A DNA stretch of 39,725 nucleotides. It comes from Agrobacterium albertimagni AOL15 (GTDB lineage Bacteria > Pseudomonadota > Alphaproteobacteria > Rhizobiales > Rhizobiaceae). The notes under the pieces are model-generated. The model made no database searches. It had not been told where the DNA came from and saw only the letters and a list, made by a program, of their open reading frames with translations. The DNA is taken from positions 1 to 39,725 of the forward strand of contig NZ_ALJF01000017.1 in assembly GCF_000300855.1 (NCBI RefSeq), written 5' to 3'. A program made the position numbers and the translations under genes. This document shows positions 1 through 8,071 of the stretch, one piece after another. Within the stretch, counting starts at the first letter, position 1, and the number at the start of each line of letters is the position of its first letter.

Positions 1-130
1 CGGGCAGGCCGAATTGACTTTGAGCTGCGAGCTCGCGTTGTTATCTGGCCGCCCCTGCGACTATCCCGTCTGCGCTGCGAGCGCGTATCCGTAGATGTCG
101 CACAGCCCGCGCACTCCCCCATCAACAACA
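1..130 (+). ncRNA. Candidate IS110 bridge RNA region
   Basis: IS110-group elements transcribe a structured bridge RNA from the non-coding left end, and its two loops pair with donor and target DNA. Here the 5' non-coding stretch contains a perfect short hairpin (GAGCT at 22-26, AGCTC at 30-34) and the repeated word GCTGCGAGC (24-32 and 74-82). I could not fold the region, and part of the RNA may lie before the window. The call rests on position and family knowledge more than on a recognised structure. Confidence 0.3.
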
Positions 131-143
131 TGGAGGATTTTAA

Positions 144-1346
144 ATGCGGTCGATCGGAATGGATGTTCATCGAAGTTTTGCGCAGGTCGCGGTTCTTGAC
201 CAGGGCAAGGTCATGGAAGAATTCCGGGTGGAACTGGATTACGACGCTGTGGTGGCCTTTGGGCAGAAGCTTCGAAAAGATGACGAAGTCATACTGGAAG
301 CGACTGGGAACACCTCGGCCATTGTAAGGTTGCTGACGCCGTTCGTGGCCAAGGTCGTTATCGCGAACCCGCTTCAGGTGAAGGCAATCGCCCATGCGCG
401 CGTGAAGACCGACAAAGTCGACGCGAGGATTCTGGCGCAGCTTCATGCCGCCGGCTTTTTGCCAGAGGTCTGGGCTGCGGATGACGATACCCTGAACCTG
501 CGTCGTCTCGTGTCGGAGCGCGCGGCGCTCGTGCGATCAGTGCGACGGGTGAAGAGCCGGGTCCAGGCCGTTCTCCACACCAATCTCGTGCCGAAATACT
601 CGGGACATCTGTTCGGAAAAGGCGGCAGGGACTGGCTCTCGACGGCCCCGTTGCCCAAGGCAGAGCGCGACCTCCTCGCCCGCCATCTCGATGAACTGGA
701 CTGGCTGAAGGGCAAGCTTGAAAAGCTGGATGGCGCCATGGCACGAATTGCGCTCGACGACACTCGCACGCGCAAGTTGACGACGATCGCCGGAATAAAT
801 TCCGTGGTTGCGACGGCGGTGATAGCCGCCATTGGCGACATCTCCCGGTTCCCGACGCCTGACCGGCTTGCGAGCTACTTCGGCTTGACCCCGAGGGTGC
901 GGCAGTCCGGCGATCGCGGCGCAATCCATGGCCGCATCTCGAAACAGGGAAACGCGATTGCCAGAACGATGCTGATTGAAGCTGCCTGGTCGGCCGCGTC
1001 GGTTCCGGGGCCGCTGCGTGCCTTCTTTCTCCGGATCAAGGACCGCAAAGGCCTCAACGTCGCGGCGGTCGCAACAGCGCGCAAGATCGCAAATCTGATC
1101 TGGCAGTTGCTGACCAAGGAGGCTCCCTACAGATGGGCTCGGCCCGCCTTTGTTGCCATGAAGATGCGCAAGCTTGAACTGCGTGCCGGCGCTGCCAAAG
1201 CACATGGGCCAGCTGGTCCCGCCCGCGATTACTGGATCAAGGAAATCCGCCATCGAGAGATGGAGCTCGTTGCACAGGCGGAGGCAGCCTACGCGGCCAT
1301 GGTCGAAGCCTGGAGAGATAGGCCACCTAAACCACAAAAGGGCTGA
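144..1346 (+). CDS. IS110-family transposase (DEDD recombinase)
   Basis: The 400-residue protein is a recombinase that moves the IS110 element with guidance from a bridge RNA. The N-terminal RuvC-like half shows the DEDD acidic residues: D7 in IGMDVH, E52 in ILEATGN, and D90 and D93 in KTDKVDAR. The C-terminal Tnp_20-type half contains the helix-hairpin-helix-like segment TIAGINSVVATAV and the ISKQGN motif, whose serine is the conserved catalytic serine of the family. The length is normal for IS110. The start at 144 is preceded by GGAGG at 132-136. The gene looks intact, so the element may be active. Its insertion removed the end of the neighbouring IS66 transposase. Confidence 0.92.
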   Translation: MRSIGMDVHRSFAQVAVLDQGKVMEEFRVELDYDAVVAFGQKLRKDDEVILEATGNTSAIVRLLTPFVAKVVIANPLQVKAIAHARVKTDKVDARILAQLHAAGFLPEVWAADDDTLNLRRLVSERAALVRSVRRVKSRVQAVLHTNLVPKYSGHLFGKGGRDWLSTAPLPKAERDLLARHLDELDWLKGKLEKLDGAMARIALDDTRTRKLTTIAGINSVVATAVIAAIGDISRFPTPDRLASYFGLTPRVRQSGDRGAIHGRISKQGNAIARTMLIEAAWSAASVPGPLRAFFLRIKDRKGLNVAAVATARKIANLIWQLLTKEAPYRWARPAFVAMKMRKLELRAGAAKAHGPAGPARDYWIKEIRHREMELVAQAEAAYAAMVEAWRDRPPKPQKG

Positions 1347-2713
1347 GAAAGGGGCTGTTCAACAACATCCGTGTCGATCTCGATGCGACCGTCGGTCAGA
1401 AAGAGCTTCAGACCATCCCAGTATTTGGCAATATAGGCCAATGCCTCGCCGAGCGGCGACTTCGTTGCGACGCGCGCGCGGTGATGGACAAGCCAGGTAT
1501 CGAAGTCGGCGACGAGAGGCGCTGACCGTTCTAGCCGACCTGCAAGGCGAACCTTAGGATCAAGTCCCCGAAGTTCGGCTTCGATACGATACAGCTCTGC
1601 GATCCGCTTCACGCCGTCCTCGGCAATCGGTGCTGAGCCGTTGCGGGTGACCTCCACCAGCTTGCGACGTGCATGGGCCCAACAGTAGGCGAGCCGAATG
1701 TCTGGCCCGATACGGTCAGTTGCGATCAGCCTGTTGTATCCGGCATAGCCATCCACCTGCAGAATGCCCGAGAAGCCCTGCAGTATCCGTTCGGCATGAA
1801 CTCCGCCGCGCCCAGGCGCATAGGTGAAGGCTACACCTGGCGGAGCACCGCCGCCCCATGGGCGATCATCCCGCGCCAGTGCCCAGAAGTATCCGGTCTT
1901 GGTTTTACGCGATCCGGGATCGAGAACCGGAGCTCGGGTCTCATCCATGAACAGCTTGGTCGAGCGCTTCAGATCGGCGATCAGTGCATCAAAGACCGGA
2001 CGCAATTCGAACGCTGCCCGGCCGACCCAGTCGGCAACCGTGGAGCGGTCGAGATCGATGCCCTGGCGGCTCATGATCTGGGCCTGCCGATAGAGCGGAA
2101 GATGATCGGCGTACTTGGAGACCAGCACATGGGCGATGGTGGCTTCCGTCGGCAGCCCTGCCTGGACCAGCCGTGCTGGTGCCGGAACTTGAACGACACC
2201 GTCGGTGCAGGCGCGGCAAGCATATTTGGGGCGACGGGTGACGATCACGCGGAACTGTGCCGGGACCACGTCCAGTCGTTCGGAGACATCCTCGCCAATG
2301 CAATGCAGGCAACCGCCGCAGGCGCAGATCAGGCTTTCCGGCTCGATCACCTCCTCCACTCGGGGGAGATGCTTTGGAAGGGAGCCTCGATTGATCGCGC
2401 GCGGCTTGCTGATCCTGTTTCCTGCTGGAGTGTCCGCCTCATCCTCGGCATGGATCGCGGCCATAGCCGTCTCCAGGTCTTCCAGCGCCAGGTCGAATTG
2501 GTCAGGATCGGACTTCTCGGATTTGCGTCCGAAGGCTGCCTGCTTGAATGCTGAGACGAGCTTCTCAAGTCGCTCTATCCGCTCGTCTTTACGAGCGATC
2601 TGTTCGTCCCTCCGTGCAAGCTGGACGGCTTTGTCCGCCTCGCTTAGTCGCGCCGCGATCAGCATCGCCTTCAGTGCAGCAACATCATCAGGAAGGTTGG
2701 CGGCATCAAGCAT
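1289..2713 (-). pseudogene. tnpC: IS66 transposase TnpC, C-terminus lost
   Basis: This is the DDE-type transposase of IS66. The first 452 residues are recognisable: a leucine-rich coiled segment (about 10-60), a cysteine-rich zinc-finger region with CACGGC and CRAC (about 130-170), and the catalytic core with FMDET and LQVDGYAGYN followed by CWAHARRK. At residue 452, after the conserved IEIDTDVVE, homology ends at about 1358. The last 22 codons run into IS110 sequence to a chance stop at 1289. Full IS66 TnpC proteins are about 510-540 residues, so the final conserved region is missing and the protein is probably inactive. The rest of the gene may lie beyond the left edge of the window. Confidence 0.88.
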
Positions 2714-2782
2714 GGCCGGAAACTACCAAATCCTTAGCCGATTTGCCTTCGGAATCTGGCGTGCTGAGTCATCGTGCCGCAG

Positions 2783-3136
2783 CTATTCGATGGCTTCTGG
2801 CGCTCTCGTCTGGACGGCATGAACCCGCCGCCAATCAAGGCCTGCGAACAGGGCTTCGAACTGGGCGTGGCTGAGTGTCATCAATCCATCCTTGATGCCA
2901 GGCCAGGTGAATGTGTGCTCTTCAAGTCTTTTGTAGGCCATGACTATTCCCGAGCCATCCCAGTAGATCAGCTTCAACCGATCCGCCTTGCGCGACCGGA
3001 ACACGAAGACCGTTCCAGTGAACGGGTCCTTGTGCAGTTCGTTCTTCACCAGCGCCGCCAAGCCGTCATGGCCCTTGCGGAAATCCACGGGCTTGGTTGC
3101 CACCATGATCCGCACGCGGTTCGATGGAAAGATCAT
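2783..3136 (-). CDS. tnpB: IS66 accessory protein TnpB
   Basis: The 117-residue protein matches the IS66 Orf2 family, required together with TnpA for transposition of this class, with its exact biochemical role unclear. Recognisable family features are the opening MIFPSNRVRIMVATKPVDFR, the central GTVFVFRSRKADRLKLIYWD, and the later YKRLEEHTFTWP. The start codon overlaps the tnpA stop as ATGA (3133-3136), so the two genes are probably translationally coupled. The gene looks intact, but its partner tnpC is truncated. Confidence 0.92.
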   Translation of the reverse strand: MIFPSNRVRIMVATKPVDFRKGHDGLAALVKNELHKDPFTGTVFVFRSRKADRLKLIYWDGSGIVMAYKRLEEHTFTWPGIKDGLMTLSHAQFEALFAGLDWRRVHAVQTRAPEAIE

Positions 3137-3540
3137 GTCGCCACCGCCAGGGCCCGCGCGATAGCGGCGATCCGGGCGGCAGACGCTCCTTCCTCAAGGC
3201 GGATCATGACGGGACCGAGGACGATCTCAGGGCGACCAACCGCCTTAGGCAACGGTTCTGAAACAGGTGGATCGACGATCACCGCCGCGAACTCCACCGC
3301 ATCCTCCGGTGCTGGCAGGATCAGTTTGCCCTGACGCGCCATCGTACGCCAGGTGGAAAGGCTGTTGGCTCGCAATCCATAGCGCTGCGCAACTTCATTG
3401 ACCGTCGTGCCGGGCCTCAAGCTTTCCGAAACGATCTTCGCCTTGATCTCATCAGGCCAATGTCGGTGAGCCTCACGTCCAGGCTTCCTGGTTGTGAGAA
3501 ACTCAAATGAGGTCTCCATGGAAAAACTCCCGTTCTTCAT
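3133..3540 (-). CDS. tnpA: IS66 accessory protein TnpA
   Basis: The 135-residue protein is the first gene product of the IS66 operon. It has an N-terminal helix-turn-helix of the transposase_8/IS66 OrfA type: HWPDEIKAKIVSESLRPG is followed by TVNEVAQRYGLRANSLSTW. The C-terminal part is an alanine-rich tail. It is coupled to tnpB through an ATGA overlap. The start at 3540 is the first in the frame; an internal ATG eight codons later (MET in METSFEF) is an alternative. The gene appears intact. Confidence 0.9.
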   Translation of the reverse strand: MKNGSFSMETSFEFLTTRKPGREAHRHWPDEIKAKIVSESLRPGTTVNEVAQRYGLRANSLSTWRTMARQGKLILPAPEDAVEFAAVIVDPPVSEPLPKAVGRPEIVLGPVMIRLEEGASAARIAAIARALAVAT

Positions 3541-3630
3541 CCATGGAAAACTCGATCACAGATCATGCCGCGAAGGGCAATGTGGCGGCAGAACACCGGT
3601 TACGGCACACAAATCGCTTATGAAATAAGA

Positions 3631-4068
3631 TCAACGGTCGTCGAGGCCGCTTTGTCCAGTGTCCTCGGAAATCTCCTGTCTCAGCCTCGGACCCTTCGCC
3701 AGCCTGCGCCCCAATGCGGCAACAAACGCCTCATAGCGCTCGTTCGATTTCGCCCGGGCAGCCTGCGCGGCAGGCTCCGGCAGCGCAGGCGTTGTCGTCA
3801 ACCAGAAACGTACAAAGACTGCCAGCGTTTCGACGGTAATACCCACGTCGCGTTCCATCCGCGTCATGCGACGGTCCAACTGGTCGAGCCGCTTGGTCGT
3901 AGCGGCCTCTTGACGCTCGGCCGCGTCGGGTGACAGGAAAGACGCGATACCTGCTTCGGCGATCAGGGATAGAGATTGATCGCGCCGAGCAGCATAGGCA
4001 GCGAGCGCCTTCATGACATCAGGATCAAGATAGACTGAGAGGCGCTGCTTCTTCGGAGCTTTGATCAC
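3631..4068 (-). CDS. CopG-family ribbon-helix-helix protein of the transfer operon
   Basis: The 145-residue protein has an N-terminal ribbon-helix-helix DNA-binding segment (RLSVYLDPDVMKALAAYAARR, in two parts around residues 9-30), then a charged coiled region and a hydrophobic stretch (VETLAVFVRFWL, about residues 78-90). Proteins of this type follow traG in rhizobial ICEs and are thought to regulate the transfer genes or assist the relaxosome. The start is GTG at 4068, supported by GGAGAGG just upstream. It lies 9 bases after the traG stop, so it belongs to the same operon. In related elements trbB often comes next; here an IS66 element follows. Confidence 0.8.
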   Translation of the reverse strand: MIKAPKKQRLSVYLDPDVMKALAAYAARRDQSLSLIAEAGIASFLSPDAAERQEAATTKRLDQLDRRMTRMERDVGITVETLAVFVRFWLTTTPALPEPAAQAARAKSNERYEAFVAALGRRLAKGPRLRQEISEDTGQSGLDDR

Positions 4069-4077
4069 AATCCTCTC

Positions 4078-6063
4078 CTAGAGATCAATGCCATCGCCCG
4101 GATCGAGCGAGGCCTGACGTGCAACCTGGCGCATGGTCTGGTTCATGCGGCTGAGGCGCGTCGCGTCCTCTTCGACCTCATCGCGAGGATCGATCTCGAA
4201 CTCGTTCTCGATGAGTTTCCTGCGTTCGACAGTTTTCGTCCGGCTGAGTTCGGGCTGATGTCTGCGTTCGAATTCCGTCGGATCGTCGTCTGTCGGCGGT
4301 TCTACCGCAATCGGCGTGTTCACTACCGATGGCTTCGGAAGATCGAGGTTGCTCCAGTCGTCACCCTGTCCGCTTTCGGGCTTGGTCAGCGTCGGCGGTG
4401 CCAAGATGCGCTCTTGAAGACGGCGATCCTCATAGTATCGGGCTTTCTTGGCTCGGATCGGCGGAATGCCGGCAACCATGACGATCTCGTCCGAGGGCGG
4501 AAGCTGCATGACCTCGCCGGGGGTGAGGAGCTGCCGCGCTGTCTCAGAGCGGGAGACCATCAAATGCCCGAGCCATGGCGAGAGCCGGTGACCGGCATAG
4601 TTCTTCATCGCCTTCATCTCGGTGGCGGTGCCCAGCGCATCGGATACCCGCTTGGCGGTGCGCTCGTCATTGGTCGCGAAGCTGACACGGACGTGGCAGT
4701 TGTCGAGGATCGAGTTGTTCGGTCCATAAGCCTTCTCGATCTGATTCAGCGACTGTGAAATCAGGAACGCCTTAAGGCCATATCCGGCCATAAAGGCGAG
4801 CGCGCTCTCGAAGAAGTCGAGGCGGCCGAGTGCCGGAAATTCGTCCAGCATCAGGAGAAGCCGATGACGGTTTCCCCTCGCCTGCAGATCCTCGGTCAGA
4901 CGGCGGCCGACCTGATTGAGGATCAGACGGATCAGCGGCTTGGTCCGGTTGATGTCCGACGGCGGCACCACGAGGTAGAGCGTGGTCGGATGTTTTCCGC
5001 CGACGATGTCGACGATGCGCCAATCACAGCGGCGTGTGACTTCGGCGACGACGGGATCACGATAGAGCCCGAGAAACGACATAGCCGTCGACAGCACGCC
5101 GGATCGTTCGTTGTCGGATTTGTTCAACAGCTCGCGCGCGGCGGACGCGATGACTGGATGTGGCCCGGCCTCACCGAGATGCGCGGTCTTCATCATGGCG
5201 GCAAGCGTCGACTCGATGGGCCGCTTCGGATCAGACAGGAAGGCCCCCACCCCAGCGAGTGTCTTGTCAGCCTCGGCATAGAGAACATGAAGGATCGCTC
5301 CAACCAGCAGTGCGTGACTGGTCTTTTCCCAGTGATTGCGCTTTTCCAGAGAGCCTTCCGGATCCACGAGAATGTCGGCGATATTCTGGACGTCGCGAAC
5401 CTCCCATTCCCCTTTGCGGACTTCCAGCAGCGGATTGTAGGCGGCAGACTTCGCGTTGGTCGGATCAAACAGCAAGACTTGGCCATGGCCCGCGCGAAAG
5501 CCAGCGGTCAACGTCCAGTTCTCGCCCTTGATGTCGTGGACGATTGCCGAACCCGGCCAGGTCAGCAGCGACGGCACCACCAGGCCGACGCCTTTGCCGG
5601 ACCGTGTGGGCGCAAAGCACAGCACATGCTCCGGGCCGTCATGACGAAGGTAATCGCGATCGAGCTTACCGAGCACGACGCCGTCCGCGCCCAGCAATCC
5701 GGCCGCTTTGATCTCGTCGGGGCCTGCCCAGCGGGCGGAACCGTAGGTTTCCACATTCTTCGCCTCGCGCGCCCGCCAGACCGACATGCCGATCGCCACG
5801 GCAACAGCGATGAAGCCCCCGGAGGCGGCAATGAAACCACCTTCGATAAAGATCGGCGGTGCGTAGGCATCGTAGAAATACCACCACCAGAAGAAGGCGG
5901 GTGGATAGTAGATCGGCCAACCCGCCAGCTCGAACCATGGGACACCCAGTTGCGGCTGGAATCCCAGCCGCCAGGCCGTCCACTCTGTCGCCGCCCAGGT
6001 CGTCATGAGGATGATCAGGCAGACAGTGATGATTTGGCCCCACAGGATCTTGGTCGCCGACAT
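4078..6063 (-). CDS. traG: Conjugal transfer coupling protein TraG (VirD4-like)
   Basis: The 661-residue inner-membrane ATPase links the relaxosome to the mating channel. It has N-terminal membrane segments at about residues 8-28 and 72-94, joined by an aromatic periplasmic loop. A Walker A motif, PTRSGKGVG, lies at 152-160, and a Walker B motif, LLMLDEFP, near residue 400. The C-terminal tail is acidic and charged, as is common in TraG proteins. A strong AAAGGAG precedes the ATG. The gene follows the relaxase by 23 bases and precedes copG by 9, the usual rlx-traG-copG order of rhizobial ICEs. It appears intact. The trb type IV secretion genes it would work with are not in the window. Confidence 0.95.
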   Translation of the reverse strand: MSATKILWGQIITVCLIILMTTWAATEWTAWRLGFQPQLGVPWFELAGWPIYYPPAFFWWWYFYDAYAPPIFIEGGFIAASGGFIAVAVAIGMSVWRAREAKNVETYGSARWAGPDEIKAAGLLGADGVVLGKLDRDYLRHDGPEHVLCFAPTRSGKGVGLVVPSLLTWPGSAIVHDIKGENWTLTAGFRAGHGQVLLFDPTNAKSAAYNPLLEVRKGEWEVRDVQNIADILVDPEGSLEKRNHWEKTSHALLVGAILHVLYAEADKTLAGVGAFLSDPKRPIESTLAAMMKTAHLGEAGPHPVIASAARELLNKSDNERSGVLSTAMSFLGLYRDPVVAEVTRRCDWRIVDIVGGKHPTTLYLVVPPSDINRTKPLIRLILNQVGRRLTEDLQARGNRHRLLLMLDEFPALGRLDFFESALAFMAGYGLKAFLISQSLNQIEKAYGPNNSILDNCHVRVSFATNDERTAKRVSDALGTATEMKAMKNYAGHRLSPWLGHLMVSRSETARQLLTPGEVMQLPPSDEIVMVAGIPPIRAKKARYYEDRRLQERILAPPTLTKPESGQGDDWSNLDLPKPSVVNTPIAVEPPTDDDPTEFERRHQPELSRTKTVERRKLIENEFEIDPRDEVEEDATRLSRMNQTMRQVARQASLDPGDGIDL

Positions 6064-6086
6064 GGCGTGCTCCTTTCTTGATTGGA

Positions 6087-7826
6087 TTACATCCCGAGCC
6101 CGCGCTTGCGCCCGAAACTCCAGTCGACGCCGCCATCGCCGCGCGAGACGCCGGAAACATGCTGGCCGATCTGCTTTTCGAGGGATGGTGTCCAGGGCAC
6201 GAGCTGGAAGCCTAGTCCGTCATCGATCATGGCGAAGCGGCCTGACGCGAGCGCAAAGCGCTGCCGATACGTCCCGGCGACATACTCGCCGGTTCCCCCT
6301 TTCGTGAACGGCCTGCCGGTCTCGGCTGCAAGCTGCTGGCCGAGCGCATCCACCTCCCGCTGTCGGAGCGTCTCGATCAGACCGCGGGAAAAGCTGACAC
6401 CGCGCGGTTGCCGTTCGGCCAGACCCTGACCCACGAGATGTTCTGCGCGCCTGTCCATCGCGTCGCGCACCTCGGCACCGAAGCCGCCCCCGCCAAGCGC
6501 CACGGGGTCGCGGGCAATCGCCTGCCGGTCGAGCCAGGTCGCGCCGGATGCACTGATCTGCCGTTCGATGTCGAGATCGGAACGCACCGCGAGTGCGACC
6601 CGGCGGCGGCCCTGCGCGTCATCGAACTTGCGCAACTCGACGATCGAGCCCGGCGCGCTGTCGCCGGCGGCATCCAGGTCGGGCAGCTTGATGTGATGGG
6701 TGCGCCCGTCGGTGCCATCGACCACGGCAAAGGCCGTGCCCTTCAGCTCATCATCGAGACCACGATCGACCAGCCGCCCAACGACGGACTCGTCGAGACT
6801 TTCGCCCGCCAGCACATAACTCGCGGCACCGCGCTCAATGCCGTGATCGGTCAGGCTACGATGGATGCGCTTGATGATGTCGCCGCGTTCTCCCAGCTCG
6901 CGCAGAGTCACCTCGGCTTTCTCGGATACGATCCATTGGCCGGGGCCAACCTGCTCGGCGAGGCCGAGCGTCTCCAGCTTTCGCAGCCGGCCGACTTTCA
7001 TCGTGTGGAATTCGTCGGGCTGGCGGTCCGACTGCGGGGCGAGATCGACGACGCCGGTGCGAAAGCTGTCTCGGGCAAGCTGGCGATCAAGATCGGTCCA
7101 GCGCTCCGCCGCGATCTGCCGTTCGAGGTTGCGACGGATTTCGTGATCGGTGCGCGGCCCCAGTTCCTGGGTGACGAGATCCTGTGCGCGGGCGCGCATG
7201 CCTTCCTTGATATAGTCGCGGGAGATGACGAGGTCCTGGCCGTCATCGATACGGCCGCGCAGGATGATATGGACGTGCGGATTATCCGTGTTCCAGTGAT
7301 CGACGCCGACCCAGTCGAGGCGAGTGCCTAAATCCCTCTCCATCTGCCCCATCAGGTCGCGCGCGTAGGTCTTAAGGTCGGACAACTGGACCGCGTCCTC
7401 GGGCGAGACGATGAACCGGAAGTGATGCCGGTCGTCATCGCACCTTTCCGCAAAGGCCTTGGGATCGGCGTCCTCGGTCTCCGGCCCGAACAGCCTCGCC
7501 TTCTCCCCATCCCGGGTGACGCCCTCACGCCGGAGATAGCTGAGGTGGGCGGTGAGCAGTGTCGCCCGAGTGCTATGACGGACGACGCGCGTCTTGATGA
7601 CCGTGTTGCGTGATCGGCCGGTGAGCAATCGGTTGGCCTGCACGGTCGCGCGCTGGCCACGCCCGAACCGCGAGCGGTTACCCGAACTGATCTTGCCGGA
7701 GCGCGAAACCCTGCCGCCTGCCCGCTCAGCGGCCGCAAGGGCCTGGGCGATGAAGGGCCGGGCAGCTTGAGCGCGGGTCGAGCGCATACGGCCTGGCCGT
7801 ATGCGAAAATCGTCCTCGCCGCTCAT
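6087..7826 (-). CDS. rlxS: Conjugative relaxase, VirD2-like with DUF3363 (RlxS-like)
   Basis: The 579-residue relaxase nicks the transfer origin and pilots the transferred strand. The MOB_P-type nuclease domain (about residues 75-200) has a candidate catalytic tyrosine, Y97 in HLSYLRREG, and the metal-binding histidine motif HWNTDNPHVHIILRG at 177-191. The C-terminal two thirds match the DUF3363 region found in rhizobial ICE relaxases. I chose ATG 7826 (MSGEDDF), which matches the usual start of the family and overlaps the upstream small ORF as ATGA. An in-frame extension to 7880 is possible but less likely. The gene heads the rlx-traG-copG unit. Confidence 0.93.
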   Translation of the reverse strand: MSGEDDFRIRPGRMRSTRAQAARPFIAQALAAAERAGGRVSRSGKISSGNRSRFGRGQRATVQANRLLTGRSRNTVIKTRVVRHSTRATLLTAHLSYLRREGVTRDGEKARLFGPETEDADPKAFAERCDDDRHHFRFIVSPEDAVQLSDLKTYARDLMGQMERDLGTRLDWVGVDHWNTDNPHVHIILRGRIDDGQDLVISRDYIKEGMRARAQDLVTQELGPRTDHEIRRNLERQIAAERWTDLDRQLARDSFRTGVVDLAPQSDRQPDEFHTMKVGRLRKLETLGLAEQVGPGQWIVSEKAEVTLRELGERGDIIKRIHRSLTDHGIERGAASYVLAGESLDESVVGRLVDRGLDDELKGTAFAVVDGTDGRTHHIKLPDLDAAGDSAPGSIVELRKFDDAQGRRRVALAVRSDLDIERQISASGATWLDRQAIARDPVALGGGGFGAEVRDAMDRRAEHLVGQGLAERQPRGVSFSRGLIETLRQREVDALGQQLAAETGRPFTKGGTGEYVAGTYRQRFALASGRFAMIDDGLGFQLVPWTPSLEKQIGQHVSGVSRGDGGVDWSFGRKRGLGM

Positions 7827-8071
7827 GGCTGAAGCCCCACACATCGCGCAAGCCCACGGAGATCCTTGGAAAATTGGCAAGAGCGCAGGCTGCGCCGATC
7901 AGGCGCACCTCGCGCAACTGCACCATAAGCCCCTGAAAAATCACGACCGAACCAAGGCGCACATCGCCTGCTTTTATCTCGCCGTCCTTCGGTCGTGTTT
8001 CCCGTTGCCCCTCCCCACCCCGCAAGCGCTACGATCCAGACCGATGCAGCAACAGAGACTACGATCGTCAT
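7823..8071 (-). CDS. Small ORF between transglycosylase and relaxase (82 aa, uncertain)
   Basis: This 82-codon frame starts with an ATG overlapping the transglycosylase stop (ATGA, 8068-8071) and ends with a TGA overlapping the relaxase start (ATGA, 7823-7826). That is what a translationally coupled gene would show. Its first 20 residues are hydrophobic (MTIVVSVAASVWIVALAGWG), like a signal or membrane anchor. Against it, from about 8010 to 7850 a neighbouring minus-strand frame (TTG start at 8025) has the higher GC at third codon positions, so a frameshift may have split one original gene. I recognise no family. Confidence 0.4.
   Translation of the reverse strand: MTIVVSVAASVWIVALAGWGGATGNTTEGRRDKSRRCAPWFGRDFSGAYGAVARGAPDRRSLRSCQFSKDLRGLARCVGLQP

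Larger units (their letters stand above)
1..1357 (+). mobile_element. IS110-family insertion sequence (left end not resolved)
   Basis: The element consists of one transposase gene (144-1346) with about 143 bases of non-coding DNA before it in this window. Its right end lies just after the stop codon, because IS66 tnpC homology on the minus strand resumes by about 1358. The right non-coding end is therefore only about 11 bases. IS110-group elements put their long non-coding end, which encodes the bridge RNA, upstream of the gene, while IS1111-group elements put it downstream, so this layout indicates the IS110 group. No terminal inverted repeats are obvious, as is usual for the family. The left boundary may lie before base 1. 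The element interrupts an IS66 element. Confidence 0.8.
1358..3603 (-). mobile_element. IS66-family element, truncated by the IS110 insertion
   Basis: Three minus-strand genes in the canonical IS66 order tnpA-tnpB-tnpC occupy this interval. The tnpC homology stops abruptly at about 1358, next to the IS110 element. A likely outer end lies near 3603: read on the minus strand it begins GTAACCGGTG and is followed by a CTGCCGCC block, resembling IS66-type terminal repeats. The other terminal repeat is not in the window, so the end and any 8-bp target duplication cannot be confirmed. The element sits immediately downstream of the copG end of the transfer operon. Confidence 0.8.

Noticed and set aside
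4864..6081. A 405-codon plus-strand frame
   Set aside because: It is the antisense shadow of traG, whose Walker motifs lie on the minus strand.
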